NCBI RefSeq assembly: GCF_020880995.1
Contig: NZ_JAJISD010000001.1
Span: 620,001 to 684,000 of the forward strand
Length of the DNA: 64,000 bases
Direction: 5' to 3'
DNA from: Reyranella aquatilis
GTDB lineage: Bacteria; Pseudomonadota; Alphaproteobacteria; Reyranellales; Reyranellaceae
The notes beneath the pieces were generated by a model. That model made no database searches. It saw only the letters and a list, made by a program, of their open reading frames with translations, and was not told the origin of the DNA. Of the stretch, positions 1-7,165 are shown in pieces (position 1 is the stretch's first letter; the number at the start of each line of letters is the position of its first letter). The position numbers and the translations under genes are program-made.

Positions 1-1
1 G

Positions 2-1060
2 CTGCGTGCCATCGAGGAGGAAGGCGTACGGCGCCGCGCCAGCGAGATCGCCGTCAGCGTCCCGCCGAACGTGGCACTCTACCTGCTCAACCAGAAACGC
101 CATTCGCTCTCGGAAATCGAGCAGCGCTACGGCTTCACGGTGATCGTCGAGGCCGACGAGGAACTGCACGCCGCCGATTGCGAGATCGAGCGCGTGCGGT
201 CGCGCCGCGACGACCATCGCAACGACAGCCGCCCCGCGCCGGAACTGGCGCGCGCCAGCTACGATGAGGCTTCCAGCGACGAGGTCTCGTCAGACGAGGG
301 CGAGATCGTCGAGGCCCGCGAGGGCGACGAGCGCGGCGAAGAGCGCGGTTCGGACGATGAAGGCGGCGAGGGCCGCGGCCGTCGCCGTCGCCGGCGCCGC
401 CGTCGGGGTGGCCGCCGCGAGGATGGCGAGGGCGCCGAGGGGCCCCAGGTCAACGGCGAGGCTCGCGAGGGCGAGGAAGGGCGCTCCAACGGCGCGGCCG
501 AAGACGACGCCGAAGGCGATGCGCCGGATGGAGAGCGCGATACCGCCCGGGCCGACGATGACGGCGCCGACGGTGATCGTCCGGACGGAGAGCGCAACGG
601 AGAAGATCGTGGCGATGCGAACGGCGACCGCCGCCGTCGACGCGGTCGCCGCGGGGGCCGCCGCCGGCGCCGCGAGAACGGCGAAGGCGAGCCGATGCAG
701 GGCGAAGGCAATGCCGACGCTCAGTCCGGGTCCTACGGCGAGGAGCCTGCCGAGAACGGCCATGATACGACGGAAGTGAACGGCAGCTTCGAGGCGCCGG
801 CTTCGCCGCCGACTCCGCTGGAGGCCATGCCTGTCGAGCTCACGCCGCCGGAACGCGTGCCCTTCGATACGGGCGCGCCAGCCAACGTCGAAGCTGCTCC
901 GCCACCGCCTCCCCCGGCCCCGCCGGTAGTCGCATCAGCGCCGCAGCCGATCGTGATGCCGGAACCGGAGCCCGCGCCCGCCGCTGCCCCGGCCCCGCCA
1001 CCGGTGCCCGTGATCGAGGCGCCGCCGGAGAAGCCCAAGCGCGGCTGGTGGCGCCGGTAG
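2..1060 (+). CDS. rne: Ribonuclease E/G, C-terminal part (5' truncated by window edge)
   Basis: Endoribonuclease that processes and degrades RNA and scaffolds the degradosome in the cytoplasm. The reading frame is open from the first bases and begins inside the conserved segment LRAIEEEGVRRRASEIAVSV, then VPPNVALYLLNQKR and the YGF motif typical of the end of the RNase E/G catalytic region. About 350 residues are visible. The rest is a long disordered tail: acidic Glu/Asp/Gly stretches alternate with two Arg-rich blocks (about nt 370-420 and 625-680), then a Pro/Ala segment, ending KRGWWRR. Such a tail fits RNA binding and degradosome assembly. The true start is upstream of the window; the GTG at 71 is internal. 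Confidence 0.93.
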   Translation: MRAIEEEGVRRRASEIAVSVPPNVALYLLNQKRHSLSEIEQRYGFTVIVEADEELHAADCEIERVRSRRDDHRNDSRPAPELARASYDEASSDEVSSDEGEIVEAREGDERGEERGSDDEGGEGRGRRRRRRRRRGGRREDGEGAEGPQVNGEAREGEEGRSNGAAEDDAEGDAPDGERDTARADDDGADGDRPDGERNGEDRGDANGDRRRRRGRRGGRRRRRENGEGEPMQGEGNADAQSGSYGEEPAENGHDTTEVNGSFEAPASPPTPLEAMPVELTPPERVPFDTGAPANVEAAPPPPPPAPPVVASAPQPIVMPEPEPAPAAAPAPPPVPVIEAPPEKPKRGWWRR

Positions 1061-1073
1061 GCAGGAACCCAGC

Positions 1074-2033
1074 ATGCGCCGCCGTTCCCTGATCGTCGGC
1101 GCTGCTGCGCTGCCCTTCGCCAGCGCGGCGAAGGCGGATGCGTTTCCGAATGGCCCGTTCCGCATCATCGTGCCGTTCGGTCCGGGCTCGGCCACCGACC
1201 AGAGCGCCCGCAACGTCGCCGAAGGCCTGAACAAGGCCTTCGGTGTCCCGGCCGTCGTCGAGAACAAGCCGGGGGCCAACGGCGCGATTGCCGCCGACGT
1301 CGCAGCCAAGGCCAAGCCCGATGGACAGACCATCTTCGTCTGCTCCAACACCGCTGCGGCCTCGAACGTCGCGCTGATGAAGTCCCTGCCCTACGACCCT
1401 CTGAAGGACTTCGATCCCGTCACCATCATAGGCCGTGCGCCGGTGTTCATGATCGTGAACCCGAAGATCGAGGCGAAGACAGCCGGCGAGTTCGTCGCCC
1501 TTTGCAAGCGCCAGCCGGGCAAGATCAACTTCGGCTCGGGCAGCGCCTCGACGCGTATCTCGGGCGAGTTGCTCAAAGCCAAAGCCGGCATCGACATGCT
1601 GCACGTGCCCTACAAGAGCACGCCCGCCGCCCTTCAGGACACGATGGCCGGCCACGTGCAGATGTGCTTCGCCGATCCGGTCACAAGCCTGCCGCAGGTC
1701 AAGGCCGGCACGGTGCGCTGCCTCGGCGTCGGCAGTCGCGGCCGCTATCCTCTCACGCCCGACATCCCGACGCTGATCGAGCAGGGCATCCCCGATTTCG
1801 GGTTGATGACCTGGACCGGCATCCTGATGCCGCGTGGCGTGCCGCAACCCGTCATGGCGAAGCTGCGCGAGGCCATGCTCAGGGCCATTACCGATCCCGC
1901 CTATGTCGAGCGCCAGGCCCAGGGCGGCTCGGAAATCGCGCCCTGCACGCCCGAGGAGATGCGGCGCATCATGGTCGCCGAGATCGAACTCTATCGCGAG
2001 ATGATGAAGGTCGCCGGCATCGAGCCGGAATAG
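1074..2033 (+). CDS. Bug-family (TctC-type) solute-binding protein
   Basis: Periplasmic receptor of the Bug/TctC family of tripartite tricarboxylate transport, which binds carboxylates or other small organic acids. The 319-residue length is typical. The N terminus MRRRSLIVGAAALPFASAAKA is an export signal with an Arg pair that could use Tat. Mature landmarks are FRIIVPFGPGSATDQSAR, VENKPGANGAIAADVAA, INFGSGSASTRISGEL and HVPYKSTPAALQDTMAGHVQM, all characteristic of the family. No TctA or TctB membrane genes are nearby, so it is an orphan receptor, which is common for this family. It starts 13 bp after RNase E. The ligand cannot be read from the sequence. Confidence 0.93.
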   Translation: MRRRSLIVGAAALPFASAAKADAFPNGPFRIIVPFGPGSATDQSARNVAEGLNKAFGVPAVVENKPGANGAIAADVAAKAKPDGQTIFVCSNTAAASNVALMKSLPYDPLKDFDPVTIIGRAPVFMIVNPKIEAKTAGEFVALCKRQPGKINFGSGSASTRISGELLKAKAGIDMLHVPYKSTPAALQDTMAGHVQMCFADPVTSLPQVKAGTVRCLGVGSRGRYPLTPDIPTLIEQGIPDFGLMTWTGILMPRGVPQPVMAKLREAMLRAITDPAYVERQAQGGSEIAPCTPEEMRRIMVAEIELYREMMKVAGIEPE

Positions 2034-2065
2034 AGCCCTGTTCGATTCTTGTCGATCGACGGAGC

Positions 2066-2103
2066 GGCCGGCTCGATACACGATCTGGCCGGCCTTACTC
2101 TTT
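2066..2103. terminator. Candidate terminator hairpin between convergent genes
   Basis: Perfect 7-bp arms GGCCGGC (2066-2072) and GCCGGCC (2088-2094) with a 15-nt loop, followed on the plus strand by TTACTCTTT. It lies between the ends of the Bug gene and the convergent aldo/keto reductase. The loop is long and the T tract is broken, so the call is modest. Confidence 0.35.
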
Positions 2104-2119
2104 CGGATCCCCTCGCCTT

Positions 2120-3115
2120 TCAGCGCTCGACATCAACGGCGCGCCATTCGTGCGTGAGTTGGTCGAGCCTGGTCTTGATGTCGTTCGGCAGCGGTCCCTG
2201 CTCAGCCGCGGCGAAACTGTCGGCGAGCTGCTCGGGCTTCGACGCGCCGATGATCGGCGCGGTGATCGCCTGGTTCGAAAGTGTCCAGCGCATTGCCATC
2301 ACCGCCATGCTCATGCCCGCCTCGACGGCGACACCGCGGATCGCCTCGATGGTCTCGAATTCGCGTTGGTGCCAGTAGCGCTCCTGGTAGCGTGCACCGG
2401 CCGTGCCGAACTGGAACCGCGAGCCGTCCGGCGGCGGGACCGCGCCGTTATACTTGCCGGTAAGGAGACCACCGGCCAGCGGATTGTAGGGAATCACCGC
2501 AATCCCCTCCTCCTCGCACAACGGCAGCAGATCGCGCTCGTAGCTGCGAAAAAGGAGATTGTACCGCGGCTGTACCGAATCGATGCGAGCGGTGTTCTTC
2601 ACCTCGGCGCGACCGATCCCGCGTGCCACCTTGTGCGCCGGCCAGTTGGAGACGCCGACATAGCGCGCCTTGCCCTGCCGCACGACCGTGTCGAGTGCGT
2701 CCATCGTCTCGTCGAGCGGCGTGTCCGGGTCGTAACGATGAAGCTGGTAGAGGTCGACATAGTCGGTGCCGAGCCGCTTCAGCGACGCCTCGATCGCTTC
2801 CAGCACGTGCTTGCGCGAGGTGCCCTGGTCCCAGGGGTTGCGCCCCATAGCCCCCGCGCACTTGGTGGCGATGACGTATTGATGACGCTTGCCCTTCAGC
2901 CAGTCGCCGACGATCTGCTCGGTGCGGCCCACCGTGTCGCGCCGGCCGCCCAGCGGGTACACATTGGCGGTGTCGAGGAAATTGATGCCGCCCGCCGCCG
3001 CGGCGTCGAGAATGGCATTGCTCTGCCCCGCATCGCATTGCAGGCCGAACGTCATCGTGCCGAGGCAGAGCTTCGAGACGCGTAGGCCGGTGCGGCCAAA
3101 CTTCGTATTCTGCAT
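2120..3115 (-). CDS. Aldo/keto reductase
   Basis: NADPH-dependent oxidoreductase of the aldo/keto reductase superfamily, 331 residues, cytosolic, acting on carbonyl compounds of unknown identity. Family signatures are LCLGTMTFG near the N terminus, FLDTANVYPLGG (catalytic Asp and Tyr), VIATKC (Lys), DLYQLHRYDPDTP (His), YVGVSNW and YNPLAGGLLTGKY. The start is the ATG at 3115 (MQNTKFGRTGLRVSK), preceded by GGGAGAG. The frame stays open far upstream, but that extension is antisense to the next gene and carries no family homology. It is divergent from the FAD protein. Confidence 0.93.
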   Translation of the reverse strand: MQNTKFGRTGLRVSKLCLGTMTFGLQCDAGQSNAILDAAAAGGINFLDTANVYPLGGRRDTVGRTEQIVGDWLKGKRHQYVIATKCAGAMGRNPWDQGTSRKHVLEAIEASLKRLGTDYVDLYQLHRYDPDTPLDETMDALDTVVRQGKARYVGVSNWPAHKVARGIGRAEVKNTARIDSVQPRYNLLFRSYERDLLPLCEEEGIAVIPYNPLAGGLLTGKYNGAVPPPDGSRFQFGTAGARYQERYWHQREFETIEAIRGVAVEAGMSMAVMAMRWTLSNQAITAPIIGASKPEQLADSFAAAEQGPLPNDIKTRLDQLTHEWRAVDVER

Positions 3116-3220
3116 GAGTCTCTCCCGGGCGTCCGTCACCACCGACGCGCCAGGCATCGTAACGGTGTCGGGCGCTGCCGATCCAGATCGCCCAGCGCCG
3201 AGGCGTCGCACCTCGATTGC

Positions 3221-3250
3221 TGGCGTTCGCCGCAACGCCTCTGCCATACT
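3221..3250 (+). promoter_or_regulatory. Putative promoter for a leaderless transcript
   Basis: TGGCGT (3221-3226), an 18-bp spacer and CATACT (3245-3250) lie so that the ATG at 3257 is exactly six nucleotides after the -10-like hexamer. No Shine-Dalgarno sequence precedes this ATG. The same layout recurs at 4603 and 62293. Confidence 0.42.
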
Positions 3251-3256
3251 TCGGCA

Positions 3257-4597
3257 ATGCAGCATTCGGAGTCGTCTTCCTCGCCGGTCGACATCGCGAT
3301 CGTCGGCGGCGGCGCCAGCGGCGTGCTGCTGGCCGCCCAGCTCGTGCGCAAGAGCCGGCTCCGCGTCGCTCTCGTCGAGCGCGGCAACCATCCGGGCCTC
3401 GGGGTCGCCTATTCGACCCACTGCCTGCATCATCTCCTCAACGTTCGCGCCAGCGACATGACGGCCTTGGCCGACGAGCCCGAGCACTTCGTGGACTGGC
3501 TGGCGCGCGACGGGCGCGGCTACGGCCGCGCCGATTTCGTTCCCCGCGCGATCTATGGCAGCTACCTTCAGGATCTGCTCGCCGAATCGATCCAGCGCTC
3601 CGACGGGCGCCTCCGGGTCGTCACGGGCGACGTCACGGCCATCCACGACCGGCAGATCGGCGTTGAACTCGACATCGAAGGCCAGCCTCCGCTGCGCGCC
3701 CGCAAGGCCGTGCTGGCGACCGGCCATCGCCCGCCGTCGAAGGACTCCGGCGCCTATCACGGCAATCCCTGGCGCGACGAGGCCATCGCCGGCCTCGCGC
3801 CCGAGGGGTCGATCCTGCTGATCGGCACCAGCCTGACGATGATCGACGTGCTGCTCTCGCTGCTGGAGCAAGGCCACGCGGGCCCGATCGTCGCCCTCTC
3901 CCGCCGCGGACTGGTGCCCCACCGTCATCCGCCCGCGCCGCTGCCCTCGCCCAAGGTCGACACCAGCGATCTCTTCGAAGGCAGCCTCTCGCAACGCACG
4001 CACCGTTTCCGGGCCAAGCTGCGCGATGGGCTCGGCTGGCCGGGGCTGATGCAACTTCTGCGGCCGCACAACAACGAGCTGTGGCACGGGCTGAACCTCG
4101 ACCAGCGCAAACGCTTCCTGCGCCATCTGAGACCCTGGTGGGACATCCATCGCCATCGCGTCGCGCCGCAGATCGGCGAGCAGATCGATGCCGCCAAGGC
4201 GCGCGGACAGCTTTCGATCGTCTCCGGCCGTATCGAGATCGGACAGGCGACGGACGACAAGGTCGAGGTCACCATCGTGCGGCGCGGCTCGGACGTCCGC
4301 GAAACGCGCAGCTTCGATCGCGTGGTGGACTGCCGCGGACCGCGCAACGAGGTCGACGTGCACGTGCCGCTGCATGCGCAGTTGGTGAAGGACGGTAAGC
4401 TGCGCCCCGATTCGCTCAATCAGGGCCTCGACGTGGCGGTCGACGAGGCGCTGATCGGACGCGATGGCACGCCGTCCGACCGCCTCTACGTCCTCGGACC
4501 GCCGACGCGGGGGCGGTACACCGAGATCGTGGCGATCCCGGACATCCGGCTGCAGGCTGCGGACGTGGCCAAGGGCCTCATCGCCGCGCTGAGATAG
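3257..4597 (+). CDS. FAD/NAD(P)-binding protein (FAD-NAD(P)-binding domain family)
   Basis: A 446-residue flavoprotein-like oxidoreductase of unknown substrate. The N terminus holds the dinucleotide fold VDIAIVGGGASGVLLAAQL (GxGxxG near residues 17-22), then VALVERGNHPGLGVAYST, LNVRASDM and FVPRAIYGSYL. A second nucleotide-binding segment is ILLIGTSLTMIDVLLSLLEQGH, and the C-terminal part has VVDCRGPRNEVDV and LYVLGPPTRGRYTEI. This pattern matches the widespread bacterial family annotated only as FAD/NAD(P)-binding protein. The ATG at 3257 has no Shine-Dalgarno but sits six bases after a -10-like CATACT, suggesting a leaderless mRNA. Confidence 0.88.
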   Translation: MQHSESSSSPVDIAIVGGGASGVLLAAQLVRKSRLRVALVERGNHPGLGVAYSTHCLHHLLNVRASDMTALADEPEHFVDWLARDGRGYGRADFVPRAIYGSYLQDLLAESIQRSDGRLRVVTGDVTAIHDRQIGVELDIEGQPPLRARKAVLATGHRPPSKDSGAYHGNPWRDEAIAGLAPEGSILLIGTSLTMIDVLLSLLEQGHAGPIVALSRRGLVPHRHPPAPLPSPKVDTSDLFEGSLSQRTHRFRAKLRDGLGWPGLMQLLRPHNNELWHGLNLDQRKRFLRHLRPWWDIHRHRVAPQIGEQIDAAKARGQLSIVSGRIEIGQATDDKVEVTIVRRGSDVRETRSFDRVVDCRGPRNEVDVHVPLHAQLVKDGKLRPDSLNQGLDVAVDEALIGRDGTPSDRLYVLGPPTRGRYTEIVAIPDIRLQAADVAKGLIAALR

Positions 4598-4602
4598 CGA
4601 TC

Positions 4603-4631
4603 TGGCGTCGGGTACGGCGCCGCATCATACT
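4603..4631 (+). promoter_or_regulatory. Putative promoter for a leaderless transcript
   Basis: TGGCGT (4603-4608), a 17-bp spacer and CATACT (4626-4631), followed by six nucleotides and the ATG at 4638. The 10-mer TGGCGTCGGG here is identical to that upstream of purF. Confidence 0.45.
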
Positions 4632-4637
4632 CCGGCC

Positions 4638-5036
4638 ATGGGACGCGGACCTGCCAAGAAGCCAGCCAGACCGACCGGGAAATCCTCCCTGCATCTCCGG
4701 ATCGATTTCGGCAGTGAACGTTCGATCGGTCCGGGCAAAGTGCGATTGCTGGAGCTGATCAACGAGACCGGATCCATCTCGGCGGCCGGCCGCGCCCTCG
4801 CGATGTCCTACCGGCAGGCATGGCTCCTGGTCGACGAGATGAACCAGATGTTCCGCGATCCCGTGGTCGCCGCGCAGACAGGCGGCGGCGGTGGTGGCGG
4901 GACAACGGTGACCGAGACGGGCAACGACATCGTGCGGCTCTATCGCGAGATGGAGCGCCGTGCCTATGACGCCGCCTCATCGGAGATCCGATCGCTGGCC
5001 CGCCTGCTCACACCGCAGGACGGCAGCCCGCACTAG
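4638..5036 (+). CDS. ModE-like winged helix-turn-helix regulator (DNA-binding domain only)
   Basis: A 132-residue LysR/ModE-type winged HTH protein. The region KVRLLELINETGSISAAGRALAMSYRQAWLLVDEMNQMF matches the ModE N-terminal DNA-binding domain, followed by a Gly-rich wing (seven Gly in a row) and TVTETGNDIVRLYREMER. The C-terminal TOBE (molbindin) domains that bind molybdate in full-length ModE are absent, so the sensing mechanism is unknown. The convergent neighbour is modA, and a Mo-box-like palindrome lies upstream of modA, which supports a molybdenum-related role by context. There is no Shine-Dalgarno before the ATG. Confidence 0.85.
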   Translation: MGRGPAKKPARPTGKSSLHLRIDFGSERSIGPGKVRLLELINETGSISAAGRALAMSYRQAWLLVDEMNQMFRDPVVAAQTGGGGGGGTTVTETGNDIVRLYREMERRAYDAASSEIRSLARLLTPQDGSPH

Positions 5037-5075
5037 AAACCCGCGAAGCCGTTCGACAATCGCGTTCTTCATCCT

Positions 5076-5099
5076 CTCTATGTCCTGCTGGATATAGGG
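5076..5099. promoter_or_regulatory. Degenerate Mo-box-like inverted repeat
   Basis: CTCTATGTCC (5076-5085), TGCT, GGATATAGGG (5090-5099): the same 10-4-10 geometry as the perfect palindrome at 5931, with 7/10 and 8/10 matching arm positions. It lies between the convergent ends of the ModE-like gene and modA. It could equally be a chance or terminator-like repeat. Confidence 0.3.
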
Positions 5100-5114
5100 C
5101 ACGTCGATCGTGGG

Positions 5115-5909
5115 CTAGTTCAGTACGGCGAAGCCCTGCCTTTCGAAGAAGGGCTTCGCAGCCGGCGACTTCAGATAGTCGACGAAGGCCTGCGCGTCCG
5201 GATTGGCCGAGGTCGACAGCAGCGCCATCGGATAGATGATCGCCGGATGCGAATCGGCTGGGAAAGCGCCGACGATGCGCACCGCCGGGTCGGAGGCCGC
5301 GTCGGTCCGGTAGACGATGCCGAGCGGCGCCTCTCCGCGCGAGACCAGGGTCAGTGCCATCCGGACGTTTTCGGCCTGCGCGACGCGGTCGGCGACCGAC
5401 GACCACACGCCGAGATACTCCAGCGCCGCCTTGCCGTACTTGCCCGCCGGCACCGCCTCGACGCTGCCCATCGCGAGCCGGCCGTCGCTGCCCAATGCAC
5501 CGCGCAGGTCGAAGCCCTTGCCGATCCTGAGATCGATCCTGGAATCCTTGCCGGCGATCAGGACGATCTGGTTGCCGAGATAGTCCGAGCGGCTGGCCGG
5601 CTTGATCAGCTTGCGTTCCGCGACATGGTCCATCCACGGCACGTCGGCCGAGATGAAGATGTCGGCGGGAATGCCCGCCTCGATCTGCCTGGCCAGCGCT
5701 GAACTCGCCGCGTAGGAGATTCTGGTCGTCTTGCCTGTCTTCCTCGCCCAGTCGGCCGAGGCCTCGTCCAGCGCGTTCTTGAGGCTGGCGGCAGCGAGGA
5801 CGACGACGTCCTTGCCCTGCGCCATCGCCTGATGAGCGATCCCCGCCGATGCCACGAACAAGGCGGTGAGCGTCGATACCAGTACGAATGTTCCGCGAAA
5901 GCGCAGCAT
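5115..5909 (-). CDS. modA: Molybdate ABC transporter substrate-binding protein
   Basis: Periplasmic receptor that captures molybdate (or tungstate) for ABC import. It has 264 residues from the ATG at 5909, which is preceded by a strong AAGGGAGG; the longer TTG start is disfavoured. A signal peptide (FVLVSTLTALFVASAGIAHQAMAQG) is followed by VVVLAAASLKNALDEASADWARKTG, SYAASSALARQIEAGIPADIFISADVPWMD, GDVEAV-type ligand segment (MGSVEAVPAGKYGKAAL) and GIVYRTDAA, all standard ModA landmarks. No modB or modC follows, so permease and ATPase must be encoded elsewhere. A perfect Mo-box-like palindrome sits 22 bp upstream. Confidence 0.95.
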   Translation of the reverse strand: MLRFRGTFVLVSTLTALFVASAGIAHQAMAQGKDVVVLAAASLKNALDEASADWARKTGKTTRISYAASSALARQIEAGIPADIFISADVPWMDHVAERKLIKPASRSDYLGNQIVLIAGKDSRIDLRIGKGFDLRGALGSDGRLAMGSVEAVPAGKYGKAALEYLGVWSSVADRVAQAENVRMALTLVSRGEAPLGIVYRTDAASDPAVRIVGAFPADSHPAIIYPMALLSTSANPDAQAFVDYLKSPAAKPFFERQGFAVLN

Positions 5910-5930
5910 GCCGCCTCCCTTGCACAAGGG

Positions 5931-5954
5931 CGCTATATCTCATTAGATATAGCG
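5931..5954. promoter_or_regulatory. Mo-box-like operator upstream of modA
   Basis: Perfect inverted repeat: CGCTATATCT (5931-5940), spacer CATT, AGATATAGCG (5945-5954). It resembles the known ModE operator type (CG-TATAT-N-ATATA-CG) and lies just upstream of the modA Shine-Dalgarno, where bound protein would block transcription. Confidence 0.72.
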
Positions 5955-6059
5955 ATAGTCCACCAGAATCGGATCGCGGGGATTGTCGCCCGCGCCGACT
6001 CAAGCGGAATACATCAGGCGCTTAGCCGTGACCGTGGGGAGTGCCCGGACGGACCGGAT

Positions 6060-6086
6060 CTCTCGCGACCGGATCGGTCGCGAGAG
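6060..6086 (-). terminator. Hairpin downstream of acyl-CoA dehydrogenase operon
   Basis: Perfect 12-bp stem CTCTCGCGACCG (6060-6071) and CGGTCGCGAGAG (6075-6086) with a 3-nt loop, 11 bp after the stop of the minus-strand acyl-CoA dehydrogenase operon. No T tract follows on the minus strand, so it may be a Rho-assisted terminator or an mRNA 3' stabiliser. Confidence 0.5.
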
Positions 6087-6097
6087 GCCGTGCCGTC

Positions 6098-7153
6098 TCA
6101 GGCGGCGTAGCGGCTCTCCGACAGCGCCGGCCAGAGATCGTCCTTGCCGGCGCGGGCGAAGGACTGACCGATCTTCTCGCCCCAGAAGCTTTCGCTGCCG
6201 AAATCGCGGCGCCACACCCAGAGCCTGCGCGTGTAGTGATGCAGGATGTGCTCGTGGGTGAAACCCATCGCGCCCATCGACTGGTGCGAGATGGCGGCGA
6301 TCCGGTGCGCGAAGTCCGAACACTGGGTCTTGGCGGCGGCGATCGAGAAACTGCCACCATCGGCAAGGCCGCCCTCGTCGGCATCGCGCGCGGCCGCTTC
6401 CGCCGCGGCGATGGTCGCGGCGACGTAGCTCGCGAGTTCCGCCAGCATGTGCTGAACCGCCTGGAAGGTCGAGATCGGCCGGCCGAACTGCACGCGCTGC
6501 TTGCAGTATTCGGTCGCCGTCACCAGTACCTTGTCGGCGGCACCCGCCATCTGCATCGAGCGGGCGAGTGCCGCCAGTTCGAGCGCACGGTCGGCACTGA
6601 CCGTAGAGGCCGCCGAGAATTCCGGCGTGGCGCCGTCGAACGACACCGAACCATAGGGCTCGCCGGCATGGCTCGGCGCATCCTCGATCGTCGCCGCATC
6701 GCGGGGAACCACGACCAGCGTCGACTTGCCGCCCGTCGTCACGATCGACACGAAGCGTTCGGCGACGCCGGCGAACGGCACGCGCGCGACCTTGCCGCTC
6801 ACGCGTCCGCCCTGGAGGGACAGGTCTCCGAGCGCCAGTGTCGAGGGGCCGGTCGCGGGCTTGCCGCCGGCGGCGGCCACCAACAGGTTGGCCAGCGCTG
6901 TCTCGGCGACCGGCACGGGCACGGCGTGTTCGCCGGCCACGCGCAGCAGCGCCATCAGGTCGGCAAGCGTTCCACCGACACCTTCCAGTTCCTCCGGAAC
7001 GGCGATCAGCGGCAGGCCCATCTCCTCGATCTCCTTCCAGAGATCGGCGGGCCACACGCCCTTCTCGACGCCGTTGACGACGTCCTTGGCCGAACGCTCC
7101 GCGAAGAAGCGGGTGGCGGTCTCCAGCAGCATGTCACGGGTATCACGGTCCAT
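6098..7153 (-). CDS. Acyl-CoA dehydrogenase family protein (second subunit)
   Basis: A 351-residue flavin-dependent acyl-CoA dehydrogenase homologue. N-terminal helices (MLLETATRFFAERSAKDVV), LGLPLIAVPEELEGVGGTLADL-type segments and the C-terminal helical domain with ALARSMQMAGAADKVLVTATEYCKQRVQFGRPISTFQAVQHMLAE and HQSMGAMGFTHEHILHHYTRRLW are typical. It is shorter than standard family members and follows a second acyl-CoA dehydrogenase by 12 bp, like the paired genes that form heteromeric enzymes in steroid or branched acyl-CoA degradation. An AAGGAGG overlapping the upstream stop codon implies translational coupling. The substrate is unknown. Confidence 0.9.
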   Translation of the reverse strand: MDRDTRDMLLETATRFFAERSAKDVVNGVEKGVWPADLWKEIEEMGLPLIAVPEELEGVGGTLADLMALLRVAGEHAVPVPVAETALANLLVAAAGGKPATGPSTLALGDLSLQGGRVSGKVARVPFAGVAERFVSIVTTGGKSTLVVVPRDAATIEDAPSHAGEPYGSVSFDGATPEFSAASTVSADRALELAALARSMQMAGAADKVLVTATEYCKQRVQFGRPISTFQAVQHMLAELASYVAATIAAAEAAARDADEGGLADGGSFSIAAAKTQCSDFAHRIAAISHQSMGAMGFTHEHILHHYTRRLWVWRRDFGSESFWGEKIGQSFARAGKDDLWPALSESRYAA

Positions 7154-7165
7154 GATCTTCCTCCT

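Noticed and set aside
259-763. Several frames overlapping the RNase E tail
   Set aside because: Low-complexity Arg/Ser/Pro or Ala/Val translations of the repetitive tail, not genes.
2120-4375. A 751-codon minus-strand frame continuous with the aldo/keto reductase
   Set aside because: Only the 3' 331 codons match the family; the rest is antisense to the FAD/NAD(P) gene and reflects GC-rich codon-position bias.
5115-5927. TTG start for modA adding six residues
   Set aside because: The AAGGGAGG lies inside that extension, at correct spacing for the ATG at 5909.
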